From positions 1 to 64,000 of the forward strand of contig CAKSAM010000011.1 in the NCBI GenBank assembly GCA_934436245.1: DNA of 64,000 bases. The letters run 5' to 3'. Source of the DNA: an uncultured Acetatifactor sp. (GTDB taxonomy: Bacteria > Bacillota > Clostridia > Lachnospirales > Lachnospiraceae). The notes under the pieces are model-generated. The model made no database searches, was not told where the DNA came from, and worked only from the letters and a program-made list of their open reading frames with translations. The translations under genes were made by a program, and so were the position numbers. Of the stretch, positions 23,809-32,805 are shown one piece after another (the first letter of the stretch is position 1; each line of letters starts with the position of its first letter).

Positions 23809-24114
23809 TTATGCGTTAATCTTTTCGATCTTAACCTGAGTGTATGCTTGTCTATGACCATTCTTCTTGTGGTAACCGGTTTTTCTCTTGTACTTGTATA
23901 CAATAACCTTCTTACCTCTACCCTGCTCCATAACAGTTGCGGTAACAGTTGCATTAGCAACGTCAGCGCCAACCTTGAGGGTATTGTCACTTACTGCGAT
24001 CACCTGGTCAAAAGTAACAGTATTACCAGCTTCTGCATCGATCTTCTCAACTTTGATCACATCACCTTCAGAAACTTTGTACTGCTTTCCACCTGTTGCA
24101 ATAATTGCGTACAT
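23809..24114 (-). CDS. rplU: Ribosomal protein bL21
   Basis: A 101-residue large-subunit protein. [18 protein letters not shown] and the C-terminal [14 protein letters not shown] match L21. It is first in the transcript with prp and rpmA and is preceded by a leader of about 90 bases and a good promoter. Confidence 0.97.
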   Translation of the reverse strand: MYAIIATGGKQYKVSEGDVIKVEKIDAEAGNTVTFDQVIAVSDNTLKVGADVANATVTATVMEQGRGKKVIVYKYKRKTGYHKKNGHRQAYTQVKIEKINA

Positions 24115-24202
24115 AATAAGGCACCTCCTATTATTTACTCGCTAACTTTGGTGGTGAAAGATTCTAAAATCCAACACACTTATACCTAGTTATGCGGCAT
24201 AC
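24115..24202 (-). ncRNA. Possible L21 leader RNA
   Basis: The untranslated leader between the promoter and rplU is about 90 bases, where Firmicutes carry the L21-leader regulatory RNA. I did not derive a full fold, so assignment rests mostly on position. Confidence 0.4.
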
Positions 24203-24208
24203 CGTAGT

Positions 24209-24238
24209 ATAATAGCATGAGGTGCCCTGATTCGTCAA
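24209..24238 (-). promoter_or_regulatory. rplU promoter
   Basis: Minus-strand TTGACG (24233-24238) and TATTAT (24209-24214), 18 bases apart. Confidence 0.6.
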
Positions 24239-24284
24239 GATATAATTTTATTTTTTAAAAATATTTTTTAAATATTTCAGATAC

Positions 24285-24929
24285 CTACTTTTCAAAAATA
24301 TCTGCATTATTTTTCTTTTCGAAGTCTTCCACATACTGAATGATCAGTTTTACGGTTCCTTCAATACCCAGAATACTGCTGTTGATACACAGATCGTAGC
24401 TATCGGCTCTGCCCCATTTTTTGGAAGAATAATAGTTATAATAACTCTGACGCTGCTTATCCTTCTTGATGATCATTTCCTTTGCCTTGGCTTCCGTCAG
24501 ATCATATTTTGTCATAATACGTTTTGTCTTTACATCATCATCACCGAAGATAAAGAGATTAATACAATTCTTATAGTCTGCCAGAGCATAATCCGCACAT
24601 CTGCCTACGATCACACAGGGGCCTTCGTCTGCGATCTTCTTGATCGTATCAAACTGTGCCAGAAATACCTTGTGGCTGATAGGCATATCTACAAAAGAGG
24701 ATGCATTGTAGCCAAAGGAATAAGTATCCATTACCAGATTATACAGGAAGGAATTTGTTGGCCTCTCATCATGATTCTGGATCATTTCCTCACAGAAACC
24801 ACTTTCCTGTGCCGCTCTGGTAAGAAGTTCCTTATCATAGCATTTGATTCCGAAATACTCTGCAACCTTTTCCCCGATCTCACGGCCTGCAGAACCAAAC
24901 TGACGTCCAATGGTAATAATAGTATTCAT
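24285..24929 (-). CDS. Cytidylate kinase-like protein (AAA_26 family), second copy
   Basis: A 214-residue paralogue of the product of 13806-14438. It begins MNTIITIGRQFGSAGREIGE; CVIVGRCADYALADY, KDKQRQSYYNYYSSKKW and DLCINSS match the same segments in the other copy. The ATG at 24929 was chosen by alignment to that copy, although its ribosome binding site is weak; upstream in-frame codons would add 28 residues without family support. Function is unproven. Confidence 0.83.
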   Translation of the reverse strand: MNTIITIGRQFGSAGREIGEKVAEYFGIKCYDKELLTRAAQESGFCEEMIQNHDERPTNSFLYNLVMDTYSFGYNASSFVDMPISHKVFLAQFDTIKKIADEGPCVIVGRCADYALADYKNCINLFIFGDDDVKTKRIMTKYDLTEAKAKEMIIKKDKQRQSYYNYYSSKKWGRADSYDLCINSSILGIEGTVKLIIQYVEDFEKKNNADIFEK

Positions 24930-25036
24930 ACACACACCCACTTTCTGCTGAACTTGATAACTAGCATTTTTTGTAGTTTTATTATACGTGATATTTAACA
25001 AAAAATCAACCAATTATCAGATTTTTTAGTCGCAAT

Positions 25037-25927
25037 TCAACAATTTTCATGTGATGAGTGCATTTTTTCTGCTATTTTCATACCTTCTTCCGTATGCGCC
25101 AGTCCACCCAGTGCTGTTTCTCGCAGGGAAGCGTCCATTTTATCTCCTACTTCCTTCATGGCATCCATAACCTGATCCGGAGGGATACGGCTTGTAATTC
25201 CCGCCATAGCCATATCTGCAGCAGACATGGCATTCACTGTGCCGATCACATTCCGCTTTACACAGGGGACCTCTACCAGTCCTGCCACCGGATCACACAC
25301 CAGTCCCAACAGATTCTTCATGGCCATAGCCGCTGCAGTGGCGATCTGTGTGCAGTCACCGCCCTGGAGATATACCAGTGCCCCGGCTGCCATGGAACTG
25401 GCCGCTCCGATCTCCGCCTGACATCCTCCCGCAGCTCCGCTGATAGAAGAACGGGTGGCTATGATCTGCCCGATTCCCGCCGCCACGTACATGGCCTTCA
25501 GAATTTTATCGGTATCTTTGCACCGCTTCTGAAAATAAGGCACCAACACCGCAGGCAATACTCCGCAGGCTCCCGCCGTAGGTGCCGCTACAATACGTTT
25601 CATGCAGGCATTGGATTCGCCCATCTGCAAAGCTCCTGCAATGCAGGTGTCCACATACTCCCCACACAGTGACTCGGTCCCGGCACTATGAGTATATTCC
25701 TCCATTCGTCTGCCGTCACCGCCCACAAGCCCACTGGAAGAATTCAGGTTTCCTTCGTAAGTGGCTGCTGCAAGTAACATGGCATCCCAGGTGGCACGCA
25801 TGTGTTCCATGCTGTCCTCTTTGGTTACATTCCGCTCCGCCATATCGTCTTCTAAGATCACCTGCCAGAATTCTTTTTCCTCTGTATGACATTTCTGCAA
25901 TACCTGCTCAAATGACTGATAGAACAT
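25037..25927 (-). CDS. sdaAA: L-serine dehydratase, alpha subunit
   Basis: Deaminates L-serine to pyruvate and ammonia in a [4Fe-4S] enzyme typical of anaerobic Firmicutes. It has 296 residues. APTAGACGVLPAVLVPYF, SGAAGGCQAEIGAA and CDPVAGLVEVPCVKRN hold the cluster cysteines. It follows sdaAB by 2 bases in one operon. Confidence 0.96.
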   Translation of the reverse strand: MFYQSFEQVLQKCHTEEKEFWQVILEDDMAERNVTKEDSMEHMRATWDAMLLAAATYEGNLNSSSGLVGGDGRRMEEYTHSAGTESLCGEYVDTCIAGALQMGESNACMKRIVAAPTAGACGVLPAVLVPYFQKRCKDTDKILKAMYVAAGIGQIIATRSSISGAAGGCQAEIGAASSMAAGALVYLQGGDCTQIATAAAMAMKNLLGLVCDPVAGLVEVPCVKRNVIGTVNAMSAADMAMAGITSRIPPDQVMDAMKEVGDKMDASLRETALGGLAHTEEGMKIAEKMHSSHENC

Positions 25928-25929
25928 AG

Positions 25930-26598
25930 TTATTCCTCCACATTGATGTATGTCACCTTAATGATGCCATTCAGCTGCTCCAGCCATTCCACAGAATCTT
26001 GTGGCACTTCCTGATCCGTCTCTATGACCATAACTGCATAACCGCCTCTTTTATCCCGATACAGCTGCAAGGTCGCGATATTGACATTTCTCTCCGCCAG
26101 CATGCTTGTCACCTGTGCCACATGTCCGGGCTGATCCACGTTGTGTACGATCAGTGTGGGCTTTTCCGCAGTGAAATTTACTTCGATGCCGTCTAATTTT
26201 GCGATCAGGATTCGACCGCCGCCGATGGATGCTGCCTGAACCTCTATTTTCCGGCCGTGTTCTCCAGACAGCCGCAGAACCGCAGTATTCGGATGGGCAT
26301 CTTTTAGGGTAACTGTGGAAAAAGTAAATTCCATTCCGGCCTTTTTTGCCAGATCAAAGCTTGCCGGAATCCGGATATCATCCGGATGCATCCCCAAAAG
26401 TCCGGCAATCAATGCCTTGTCTGTACCGTGTCCGATTCCCGTGGTAGCAAAGGAACCATGCAGAAGGATCTCCGCCTTCCTCACATGGTCCTGAAGTAAT
26501 TTTTCTGAAATATATCCGATCCGGACAGCTCCGGCAGTATGGGAGCTGCTGGGACCGACCATTACGGGTCCTAAAATATCAAACAGATTCATACGCAC
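25930..26598 (-). CDS. sdaAB: L-serine dehydratase, beta subunit
   Basis: The partner of the alpha subunit, 222 residues. The N-terminal GPVMVGPSSSHTAGA segment is the serine-binding signature and the C-terminal 80 residues form an ACT domain (NVDQPGHVAQVTSMLAERN), which may sense serine. It is translated immediately before sdaAA. Confidence 0.95.
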   Translation of the reverse strand: MRMNLFDILGPVMVGPSSSHTAGAVRIGYISEKLLQDHVRKAEILLHGSFATTGIGHGTDKALIAGLLGMHPDDIRIPASFDLAKKAGMEFTFSTVTLKDAHPNTAVLRLSGEHGRKIEVQAASIGGGRILIAKLDGIEVNFTAEKPTLIVHNVDQPGHVAQVTSMLAERNVNIATLQLYRDKRGGYAVMVIETDQEVPQDSVEWLEQLNGIIKVTYINVEE

Positions 26599-26637
26599 CT
26601 CATTTCTGTGTAAAAAATAAGATATTCCACTTAATTT

Positions 26638-27549
26638 TTACACCAGTACACTTAGCAGATGTTCAAAATATTCCGGCAATGGTGCATCAATTTCCAGATA
26701 TTCTGCGGTAGACGGATGAATAAATCCCAGTGTCTTTGCATGCAGGGTCTGCCCTTGTAATTTAAAAGGACTTTTCCGGTTGGAATACACTTCATCTCCC
26801 AAAAGCGGATGCCCGATACTTGCCATGTGTACGCGGATCTGATGGGTCCTCCCGGTCTCCAATACGCACTCTATATAAGTATATCCCTTGAATCTCTGTA
26901 ATACCCGGTAATGGGTCACTGCACGTTTTCCGTTCTGATGATTGACCGCCATCTTCTTCCGGTCATTCGGATCTCTGCCGATGGGCTGATCAATGGTGCC
27001 TTCCTCCTGTTTTAGTTCTCCGAAGCAGATGGCCCGGTATCGTCTGTTAATAGAATGCTCTTTCAACTGTTCTGCAATGCTGCGATGTGCTATATCATTT
27101 TTGCAGGCAATGACAGATCCTGTAGTATCTCTGTCGATCCGGTGGACAATACCGGGGCGGAGCACTCCGTTAATGCCTGACAAATCCTTACCGCAATGAT
27201 ACATTAATGCGTTTACCAGAGTTCCTGTATAATGCCCTGCGGCCGGGTGCACCACCATTCCCTTAGGCTTGTTCACTACAATCAGATCTGCATCTTCGTA
27301 TAAAATATCTAACGGGATATTTTCCGGCTCGATATCCGGTTCCACAGATTCCGGAACACAGAACACCACTTCGTCCTCACATTTTACCCGGTAACTTCCC
27401 TTTACAGGCGTACCATTTACCAGAACATTTCCCTCTTTGATTAATTTCTGAATAAAGGATCGGGACAGATTCTCCACAAGCAGACTGATACATTTGTCAA
27501 TCCGTTCTTCTTCCATATCCTCGGCTATCTGAAACCGGAGTTCTTCCAT
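26638..27549 (-). CDS. rluD: RluD-family 23S rRNA pseudouridine synthase
   Basis: A 303-residue pseudouridine synthase. An S4 RNA-binding domain (about residues 14-75) precedes the catalytic domain with GIVHRIDRDTTG, which carries the catalytic Asp. The exact target uridine is inferred from the RluA/RluD class only. Its start overlaps the lspA stop by one base, a common order in Firmicutes. Confidence 0.9.
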   Translation of the reverse strand: MEELRFQIAEDMEEERIDKCISLLVENLSRSFIQKLIKEGNVLVNGTPVKGSYRVKCEDEVVFCVPESVEPDIEPENIPLDILYEDADLIVVNKPKGMVVHPAAGHYTGTLVNALMYHCGKDLSGINGVLRPGIVHRIDRDTTGSVIACKNDIAHRSIAEQLKEHSINRRYRAICFGELKQEEGTIDQPIGRDPNDRKKMAVNHQNGKRAVTHYRVLQRFKGYTYIECVLETGRTHQIRVHMASIGHPLLGDEVYSNRKSPFKLQGQTLHAKTLGFIHPSTAEYLEIDAPLPEYFEHLLSVLV

Positions 27550-28085
27550 TACTTCATCTCCCGATAACGGTTCTGCTTAAAGTTCAAAAATTCCAGATCC
27601 TTCTCCTTATAAACAAACAGGAAAAGAATAAACAGACCAATCGTAGCTATCACTACATAAATATCAGCCACATTAAAAATCGGATAATTGATCAATACAA
27701 AAGAAATAAAGTCAATTACATAATCCAGACGGAATCTGTCAATCATATTGCCGATGCCGCCGGCAATAATTACCGCCAGTAAAACATGAACAATGCGGAA
27801 TTTTTTCTGTTCCGGAAGCTTTAGCAGGAAAAATAACAATACCGCCAGAAAGACGATTCCTACAAAAAGAATAAAGACTTTCTGATTCTGCAGCATACCA
27901 AAAGCCGAGCCTCTGTTTTCCAGATATTGCAGTTCCAGTACTCCGTCAATTATAACATACGACGGGTGGTTTTTCAGATGTACCACTGCAAGATACTTGG
28001 TAAGCTGATCCACCGCCAGCAGTACCGCAGCGATCAGTACGTCAATTATAAGCATTATTATACGACTTTTTTTTTCCTTATTCAT
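27549..28085 (-). CDS. lspA: Lipoprotein signal peptidase (signal peptidase II)
   Basis: Cleaves lipoprotein signal peptides such as that of LivK. It has 178 residues, four membrane spans, ENRGSAFGM, and catalytic Asp residues in GGIGNMIDR and FNVADI. The ATG follows AAGAGGA by 5 bases within the last codons of aroB, indicating coupled translation. A longer upstream start would read through aroB and is rejected. Confidence 0.95.
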   Translation of the reverse strand: MNKEKKSRIIMLIIDVLIAAVLLAVDQLTKYLAVVHLKNHPSYVIIDGVLELQYLENRGSAFGMLQNQKVFILFVGIVFLAVLLFFLLKLPEQKKFRIVHVLLAVIIAGGIGNMIDRFRLDYVIDFISFVLINYPIFNVADIYVVIATIGLFILFLFVYKEKDLEFLNFKQNRYREMK

Positions 28086-29187
28086 GGGCATCCTCTTCAC
28101 TAAAATTAATTTCATTAATGGCAGCCAGGATTTCTTCATCTGTAACAGTTCTGTCGATGACTGCTTTTCCGATCTTCTTCAACAAAATAAATTTAATAGT
28201 TCCTGCTTCCATCTTTTTATCAGCTTTGGTAAGTTTTAAAATCTTCCGGGGATCAATATCATCCACAGAGATCGGCAGATAAAAGGGTACAAACATGTCA
28301 CGGATCTCATAGAACTCTTCCATACTGAGCATTTCCTTTTTCCAGGAAATATACGCAGCAACCACAGTTCCCAACGCAACACATTCACCGTGATAGAGTT
28401 CAAAATTTTTGGCTTTTTCAATAGCATGTCCGATGGTATGTCCCAGATTTAAGAGTGCTCTGTCTCCCTGCTCGGTAGGATCCTTCTCTACCACCATCTT
28501 TTTGATGGAGCAGGTGCGGATCACCATCTCCTCCAGTGTGTTCAAGTCTCTTTCACAGATTTCATACATATTCTCGATCAGCCATTCATAAAATGACGCA
28601 TCTTTGATCAGGGCGGATTTCATTACCTCTGCAAAACCGGAATAAAACTGTCGTTCTTCCAATGTTTTTAAAACAGACAGGTTCATATATACCAGTCTTG
28701 GCATTTTAAATGCACCCACCATATTTTTATAGCTGTCAAAATCAACTCCGGTCTTGCCACCGATGGAACTATCTGCCTGTGCCAACAGTGTGGTGGGAAT
28801 CTGCACAAAATCAATGCCACGTAGATAAGTAGCTGCCACAAACCCGGTCAGGTCACCGGTAACACCTCCGCCCAGTGCCAGCAGCATATCTTTTCTATCA
28901 AACGCTTCTTCAATCAGAAAACGGTATACGTCTTTCACAGTATCCAGATTTTTATGCTCTTCTCCGGCAGGAAAAACATATTTTACGGCTTTACGGCATT
29001 TTCCCTCTAAAAGCGTAAGGATCTGCTCCGCATACAGTTCATCTACCGTAGAATCAGTCACAATGCACAACCTCTTCTCCCCGGCTCCGAGTTCTACCAG
29101 TTCTTCCCACAGAGCGTCAAAAGACTGTTGGAACACAATATCGTAACAAGGCTTTTTGTTGTAAAGCACCGGTAATCTCTGTGCCAT
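28078..29187 (-). CDS. aroB: 3-dehydroquinate synthase
   Basis: The second step of the shikimate pathway. It has 369 residues, with GGGVTGDLTGFVAATYLRG for NAD binding and metal ligands in NLGHTIGHAIE and YHGE. The ATG at 29187 follows AAGGGTG. It is the only aromatic-biosynthesis gene here and heads aroB-lspA-rluD, after a terminator that separates it from sepF. Confidence 0.95.
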   Translation of the reverse strand: MAQRLPVLYNKKPCYDIVFQQSFDALWEELVELGAGEKRLCIVTDSTVDELYAEQILTLLEGKCRKAVKYVFPAGEEHKNLDTVKDVYRFLIEEAFDRKDMLLALGGGVTGDLTGFVAATYLRGIDFVQIPTTLLAQADSSIGGKTGVDFDSYKNMVGAFKMPRLVYMNLSVLKTLEERQFYSGFAEVMKSALIKDASFYEWLIENMYEICERDLNTLEEMVIRTCSIKKMVVEKDPTEQGDRALLNLGHTIGHAIEKAKNFELYHGECVALGTVVAAYISWKKEMLSMEEFYEIRDMFVPFYLPISVDDIDPRKILKLTKADKKMEAGTIKFILLKKIGKAVIDRTVTDEEILAAINEINFSEEDAHE

Positions 29188-29242
29188 GTTCTTCACCCTT
29201 CAGTTCGTCAGGAACTGTTCTTTCTGTATAATTTATATCTGT

Positions 29243-29279
29243 TTTTAAAAAACTTCCTGCGGTCACCCACAGGAAGTTA
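29243..29279 (-). terminator. Terminator after sepF
   Basis: AACTTCCTG (29251-29259) pairs with CAGGAAGTT (29270-29278); on the minus strand it is followed by a T-run (GTTTTTTAAAA). It separates the division cluster from aroB. Confidence 0.8.
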
Positions 29280-29311
29280 TCTTCTATGACTTTTTAATGA
29301 CATTTGGCATT

Positions 29312-29848
29312 TTATGACATTCCGTTGTTAATAGGCATTTCAAAGGATCCTGCGCCTCCGAAGATATCCTGGAAATCGCCGGAGATATCTACACTTGACG
29401 GCGTAATGATAAATATATAGTGTGATATTTTCTGAAGATTTCCGGAAATTGCAAAACAGGAGCCGGAAGTAAAATCAATGATTCTCTGTGCAATATCCAC
29501 ATCAAGGCCTTCCAGATTCAGAACAACAGTCCGGTTGGCCAGTAATGTCTCTGTAATCTCTCTGGCATCCTCTACGGAAGTAGGCTTGATTACGCAGACT
29601 TCCATGCCTGTCCCGGGCATCTTTTTGGTAACGGAACGATGAATCGGCGTTACCTTAGGCTGGACAGAACGCTTGCTCTTTTCTTCCAGATCAGTATCTT
29701 CCGCAGCCTGTTGTCTGCTCTTGGCAGGACTGAATTTTTTTACAGGTTCTACTTCTTCCTCATCATCCAGATAATCATCATCATAGAAACCTTCATCTTC
29801 ATCATCATTCAGCTTCATATAATTCAGGAATTTATCCATTACACCCAT
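29312..29848 (-). CDS. sepF: Cell division protein SepF
   Basis: A 178-residue membrane-binding partner of FtsZ. An N-terminal amphipathic stretch (MGVMDKFLNYMKL), an acidic linker (about residues 15-60) and the C-terminal SepF core (about residues 85-165, VVLNLEGLDVDIAQRIIDF) are visible. It follows yggS in the classic Firmicute order. Confidence 0.96.
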   Translation of the reverse strand: MGVMDKFLNYMKLNDDEDEGFYDDDYLDDEEEVEPVKKFSPAKSRQQAAEDTDLEEKSKRSVQPKVTPIHRSVTKKMPGTGMEVCVIKPTSVEDAREITETLLANRTVVLNLEGLDVDIAQRIIDFTSGSCFAISGNLQKISHYIFIITPSSVDISGDFQDIFGGAGSFEMPINNGMS

Positions 29849-29874
29849 GTTGTGTGTCTCCTTTTTATATCATT

Positions 29875-30609
29875 CTATATGGTCTTACTATAATCCCTTT
29901 CACCGAAAATACCGGTTCCTACCCGGACAATGGTGGATCCTTCTTCCGCTGCCACCATATAATCACCTGTCATTCCCATAGAAAGAATGCTCATAGAAAC
30001 ATTATCAATGTTTTTATTTCCGATGTCAACAGCTAATTGCCGGAGTTTCTGAAAATATGTTCTGTTTTCTTCTGCATTTTCCACAAATGGGGCAATCGTC
30101 ATGAGACCTTTGATATGAATTGCCGGCAGCATTGCTATGTTCCGTACAAGCTCCGCCGTTTCCTCTGCTGTTGTGCCGAATTTGCTCTCTTCCTGCGCAA
30201 CATTTACTTCAATTAGAATATTTACTTCTGTTTGTTTCTTTACGGCCTCTCTGCTGATTTCTTCCGCCAGCCGGATGCTGTCCACACTATGGATCAGATA
30301 CACCCTGCCTACAATATATTTCACTTTATTACGCTGCAAATGTCCGATCATATGCCAACGGACATCTGGCGGAAGCTGTGGGATCTTATCCACCAGCTCC
30401 TGTACCTTATTCTCACCAAAATCCCTGGCTCCTGCATGGTAAACATCTAAAAGCATGTCCACGGGTTTTGTCTTACTGACTGCCAGAAGCGTTACATCCT
30501 GTTCCTTTCTTCCTGTGATCTCACAGGCCTTTCGGATGTTTTCTTTTACCCTTCTGTAATTTTCCGCCAATTGTCTGCTCTGTTTTATCTCTTCCATGCG
30601 ATTTGCCAT
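29875..30609 (-). CDS. yggS: YggS-family PLP-binding protein
   Basis: A pyridoxal-phosphate homeostasis protein of 244 residues (or 240 if the Met at residue 5 is the start). The PLP lysine is in VTLLAVSKTK, and FGENKVQEL and WHMIGHLQRNK are family motifs. It has an alanine-racemase-like barrel without racemase activity. It precedes sepF by 26 bases. Confidence 0.95.
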   Translation of the reverse strand: MANRMEEIKQSRQLAENYRRVKENIRKACEITGRKEQDVTLLAVSKTKPVDMLLDVYHAGARDFGENKVQELVDKIPQLPPDVRWHMIGHLQRNKVKYIVGRVYLIHSVDSIRLAEEISREAVKKQTEVNILIEVNVAQEESKFGTTAEETAELVRNIAMLPAIHIKGLMTIAPFVENAEENRTYFQKLRQLAVDIGNKNIDNVSMSILSMGMTGDYMVAAEEGSTIVRVGTGIFGERDYSKTI

Positions 30610-30651
30610 CCTTTCCTGCAGGTATTGTTACGTTTCAGAGGCTGTACTGCT

Positions 30652-32214
30652 TTACGTTTCTACACTGCCCGTTACAGTTTCCTCCGCCTGTGTTTCGCCT
30701 GTCTCTTCTGGATACGGTATGGTTTCTCCGGCGGAATCGTTATCACTAACTGCCGGTTCCACAGTTTCCGGTACATTGGCAGTGGTATCCGTTTTATTCG
30801 TATCTGTTTTCCTGATGTTGGTAATAATCTGGTCATCAGATACAGCAGTTCCATCCAACACAATATAATCATATACGTTAAGTCCATAGGTCGTATTTGC
30901 CTTTACAATAGAATACTCATCGTTCTGGTATAAAATATTGATCTGCTTAAAATCCGCATATCCCTTGTTGACATTATATACGCCGATCAGTGTTGCACGT
31001 TTACTTACTGTATAGGTTTCCTGGCTGTCTGTTTTGTACAGGATATCTCCCGTTTTCAACACGGAAGTATCCATGTAATAGACCCCCTCAGTTTCATCAT
31101 AGCTATAGGCGCCGGTCTCCACAAACTCACTGGAGATATCACCGTTATCACGATAACATTGTCTGATCACTCCCTGCGTACCCGTATTTTCATTTGTAGT
31201 GACAAAGTCCTCATCTATCAGGAAAAACTCTTTCTCAACGATAGAGGAATTTGGTATCTTAAGTCCTGTTTCATCATTGAGGATCAATTCAATATCCAAA
31301 AAGCGGTCAGAGACAAAAGTAACCATGGAATTCGTAAAGGTCAGAGACAAAAACGTATTGCCATCGCTGCCTGTAAACAGCTGTGCCTTTCCCCAGGATT
31401 CATATTGGTTCTTCAAAAATCGCACCTTTACATAGTCTTCCTGCTGAATCTCGGCTCCACGTTGTGCATCTATAGGAATGACCACGGACCAGTTTTCATC
31501 CGTAGAAAGCTTATACACCGGATCTCCTACCGCCATCAGTTCATTTCCAAGCATTTGTTTTTTTTCGTAATTCTTGTTATCAAATACTTCCTCCGTTACC
31601 GCTTCTGCTGTCAGGCCTTCATAACCATCGGTCCAATAGGCCACAATACCGGTCATCGGTGCATAGCAAAAATTTACGATATTTGCAGCAGATCCACTAT
31701 TTCCGTTTTCAATGCTTTGCAACATATTTACATTTGCAAGTTTTAATACCGTATTTTTTAAAGAATATTTGAAATCATAGGTATTTTCATATTTTCTGTC
31801 ATCATACCCATGCATAAAATTTACAATTTCATTCCGAAACTCTGAAAGCTCCTGATTGCTCAGCGTGTTTTCTCCAAGGCTTGCGTCCTCCAGTTCTTCG
31901 TTCAGACGCCCGGTCTCATCCACGATGTATACCGTATCACCTTTTGCAACTCTCTCTCCCTCTCTGGCATAAAAATTAACATACCCGGCCGTATCTGTAT
32001 TCACAACACTCTCACTGCGGATCGCTATTCCCCTGTATATGTTATTGGTAGCCAACGAGCCCTCTGTTACTTCATAGCGGACAATATGATCCGTCTGGAA
32101 ATACAGGATCACACAAATAATGACATAGATAAAAACTGCGCCAAAAATGAGCATACCGATATTGAGGTTTAAAGGTTTTCTATATTTTTTCACTTTCTTT
32201 TGTTGTTCTGCCAT
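30652..32214 (-). CDS. HlyD-like membrane-anchored protein in the division cluster
   Basis: A 520-residue protein with a basic cytoplasmic start, one transmembrane helix (about residues 17-43) and an extracellular part resembling HlyD/membrane-fusion proteins: a biotinyl-lipoyl-like motif (NTDTAGYVNFYAREGERVAKGDTVYIVDE, described by its ends) and a C-terminal strand-rich region. A long acidic Thr/Glu-rich tail (about 60 residues) ends the chain. No transporter partner lies nearby. Its place between a P-loop protein and yggS-sepF suggests a wall or division role, which is inference. Confidence 0.75.
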   Translation of the reverse strand: MAEQQKKVKKYRKPLNLNIGMLIFGAVFIYVIICVILYFQTDHIVRYEVTEGSLATNNIYRGIAIRSESVVNTDTAGYVNFYAREGERVAKGDTVYIVDETGRLNEELEDASLGENTLSNQELSEFRNEIVNFMHGYDDRKYENTYDFKYSLKNTVLKLANVNMLQSIENGNSGSAANIVNFCYAPMTGIVAYWTDGYEGLTAEAVTEEVFDNKNYEKKQMLGNELMAVGDPVYKLSTDENWSVVIPIDAQRGAEIQQEDYVKVRFLKNQYESWGKAQLFTGSDGNTFLSLTFTNSMVTFVSDRFLDIELILNDETGLKIPNSSIVEKEFFLIDEDFVTTNENTGTQGVIRQCYRDNGDISSEFVETGAYSYDETEGVYYMDTSVLKTGDILYKTDSQETYTVSKRATLIGVYNVNKGYADFKQINILYQNDEYSIVKANTTYGLNVYDYIVLDGTAVSDDQIITNIRKTDTNKTDTTANVPETVEPAVSDNDSAGETIPYPEETGETQAEETVTGSVET

Positions 32215-32242
32215 AGTAAAACCTCCTTCCTCCCGTACATTT

Positions 32243-32273
32243 GAGAAGCCCCGGTTGACATCCGAGGCTTCTC
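32243..32273 (-). other. Hairpin before the HlyD-like gene
   Basis: GAGAAGCC(C/T)CGG pairs with its complement (32243-32254 with 32262-32273). There is no T-run, so it is more likely an mRNA-processing or stabilising hairpin than a terminator. Confidence 0.5.
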
Positions 32274-32297
32274 ATACGTAAAACTATAATACATTTT

Positions 32298-32717
32298 TTA
32301 CAAAGATACAATAATCTTATCCTTCACAGACTCCGGCAATTCGGATTCATCCTTCGATATGCTGAGGATGAAATCAACCTGGAAGAAATCACTCATTCTG
32401 TCCAACTTTTCAACAACTGCAGTAATATCTTTATCTTCCAAAGCTGCAATTTTCAAAAAGCTGTCAAAATACATCTGCTCCAGATCATGATCCTGAGAAA
32501 TGATACCGCAGACAAATCCCAAAAATTCACTTTCATTCTCGATCATGTAGCGGGAAACGTCAATAAGACGCACCTTGTTGTTCAGTTCATACATATGTTT
32601 CGTACTTTTGTCCAGATATACAATACTACCTGAAATTTCCTTTACTTCGCTGTTCACCTTATCCAACAGCTGTTTCGTCTTGCCCTTACCCTTTTTGCCT
32701 ACAATCAACTGAACCAT
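32298..32717 (-). CDS. Small P-loop NTPase-like protein
   Basis: A 139-residue cytoplasmic protein starting MVQLIVGKKGKGKTKQLL, a Walker A motif (GxxGxGKT). Later segments GSIVYLDKSTKHMYEL and DFILSISKDESELP do not give a recognised family, although short proteins of this kind are sometimes annotated as ATPases or PilT-like in Clostridia. It is next to the HlyD-like gene in the same direction. Function unknown. Confidence 0.7.
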   Translation of the reverse strand: MVQLIVGKKGKGKTKQLLDKVNSEVKEISGSIVYLDKSTKHMYELNNKVRLIDVSRYMIENESEFLGFVCGIISQDHDLEQMYFDSFLKIAALEDKDITAVVEKLDRMSDFFQVDFILSISKDESELPESVKDKIIVSL

Positions 32718-32805
32718 TGGTGTAACCCTCCTGTCGTAAAATTTATAGGAACTTCACGCAACCTATTTACTTTATTATAGTTGATATACTCTCAAAAAAC
32801 AATAT

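Noticed and set aside
24122..24228. GGCACCTC upstream of rplU is complementary to its AGGAGGTGCC ribosome binding site
   Set aside because: The upstream copy lies in the promoter spacer, before the transcription start, so it is not in the mRNA to pair.
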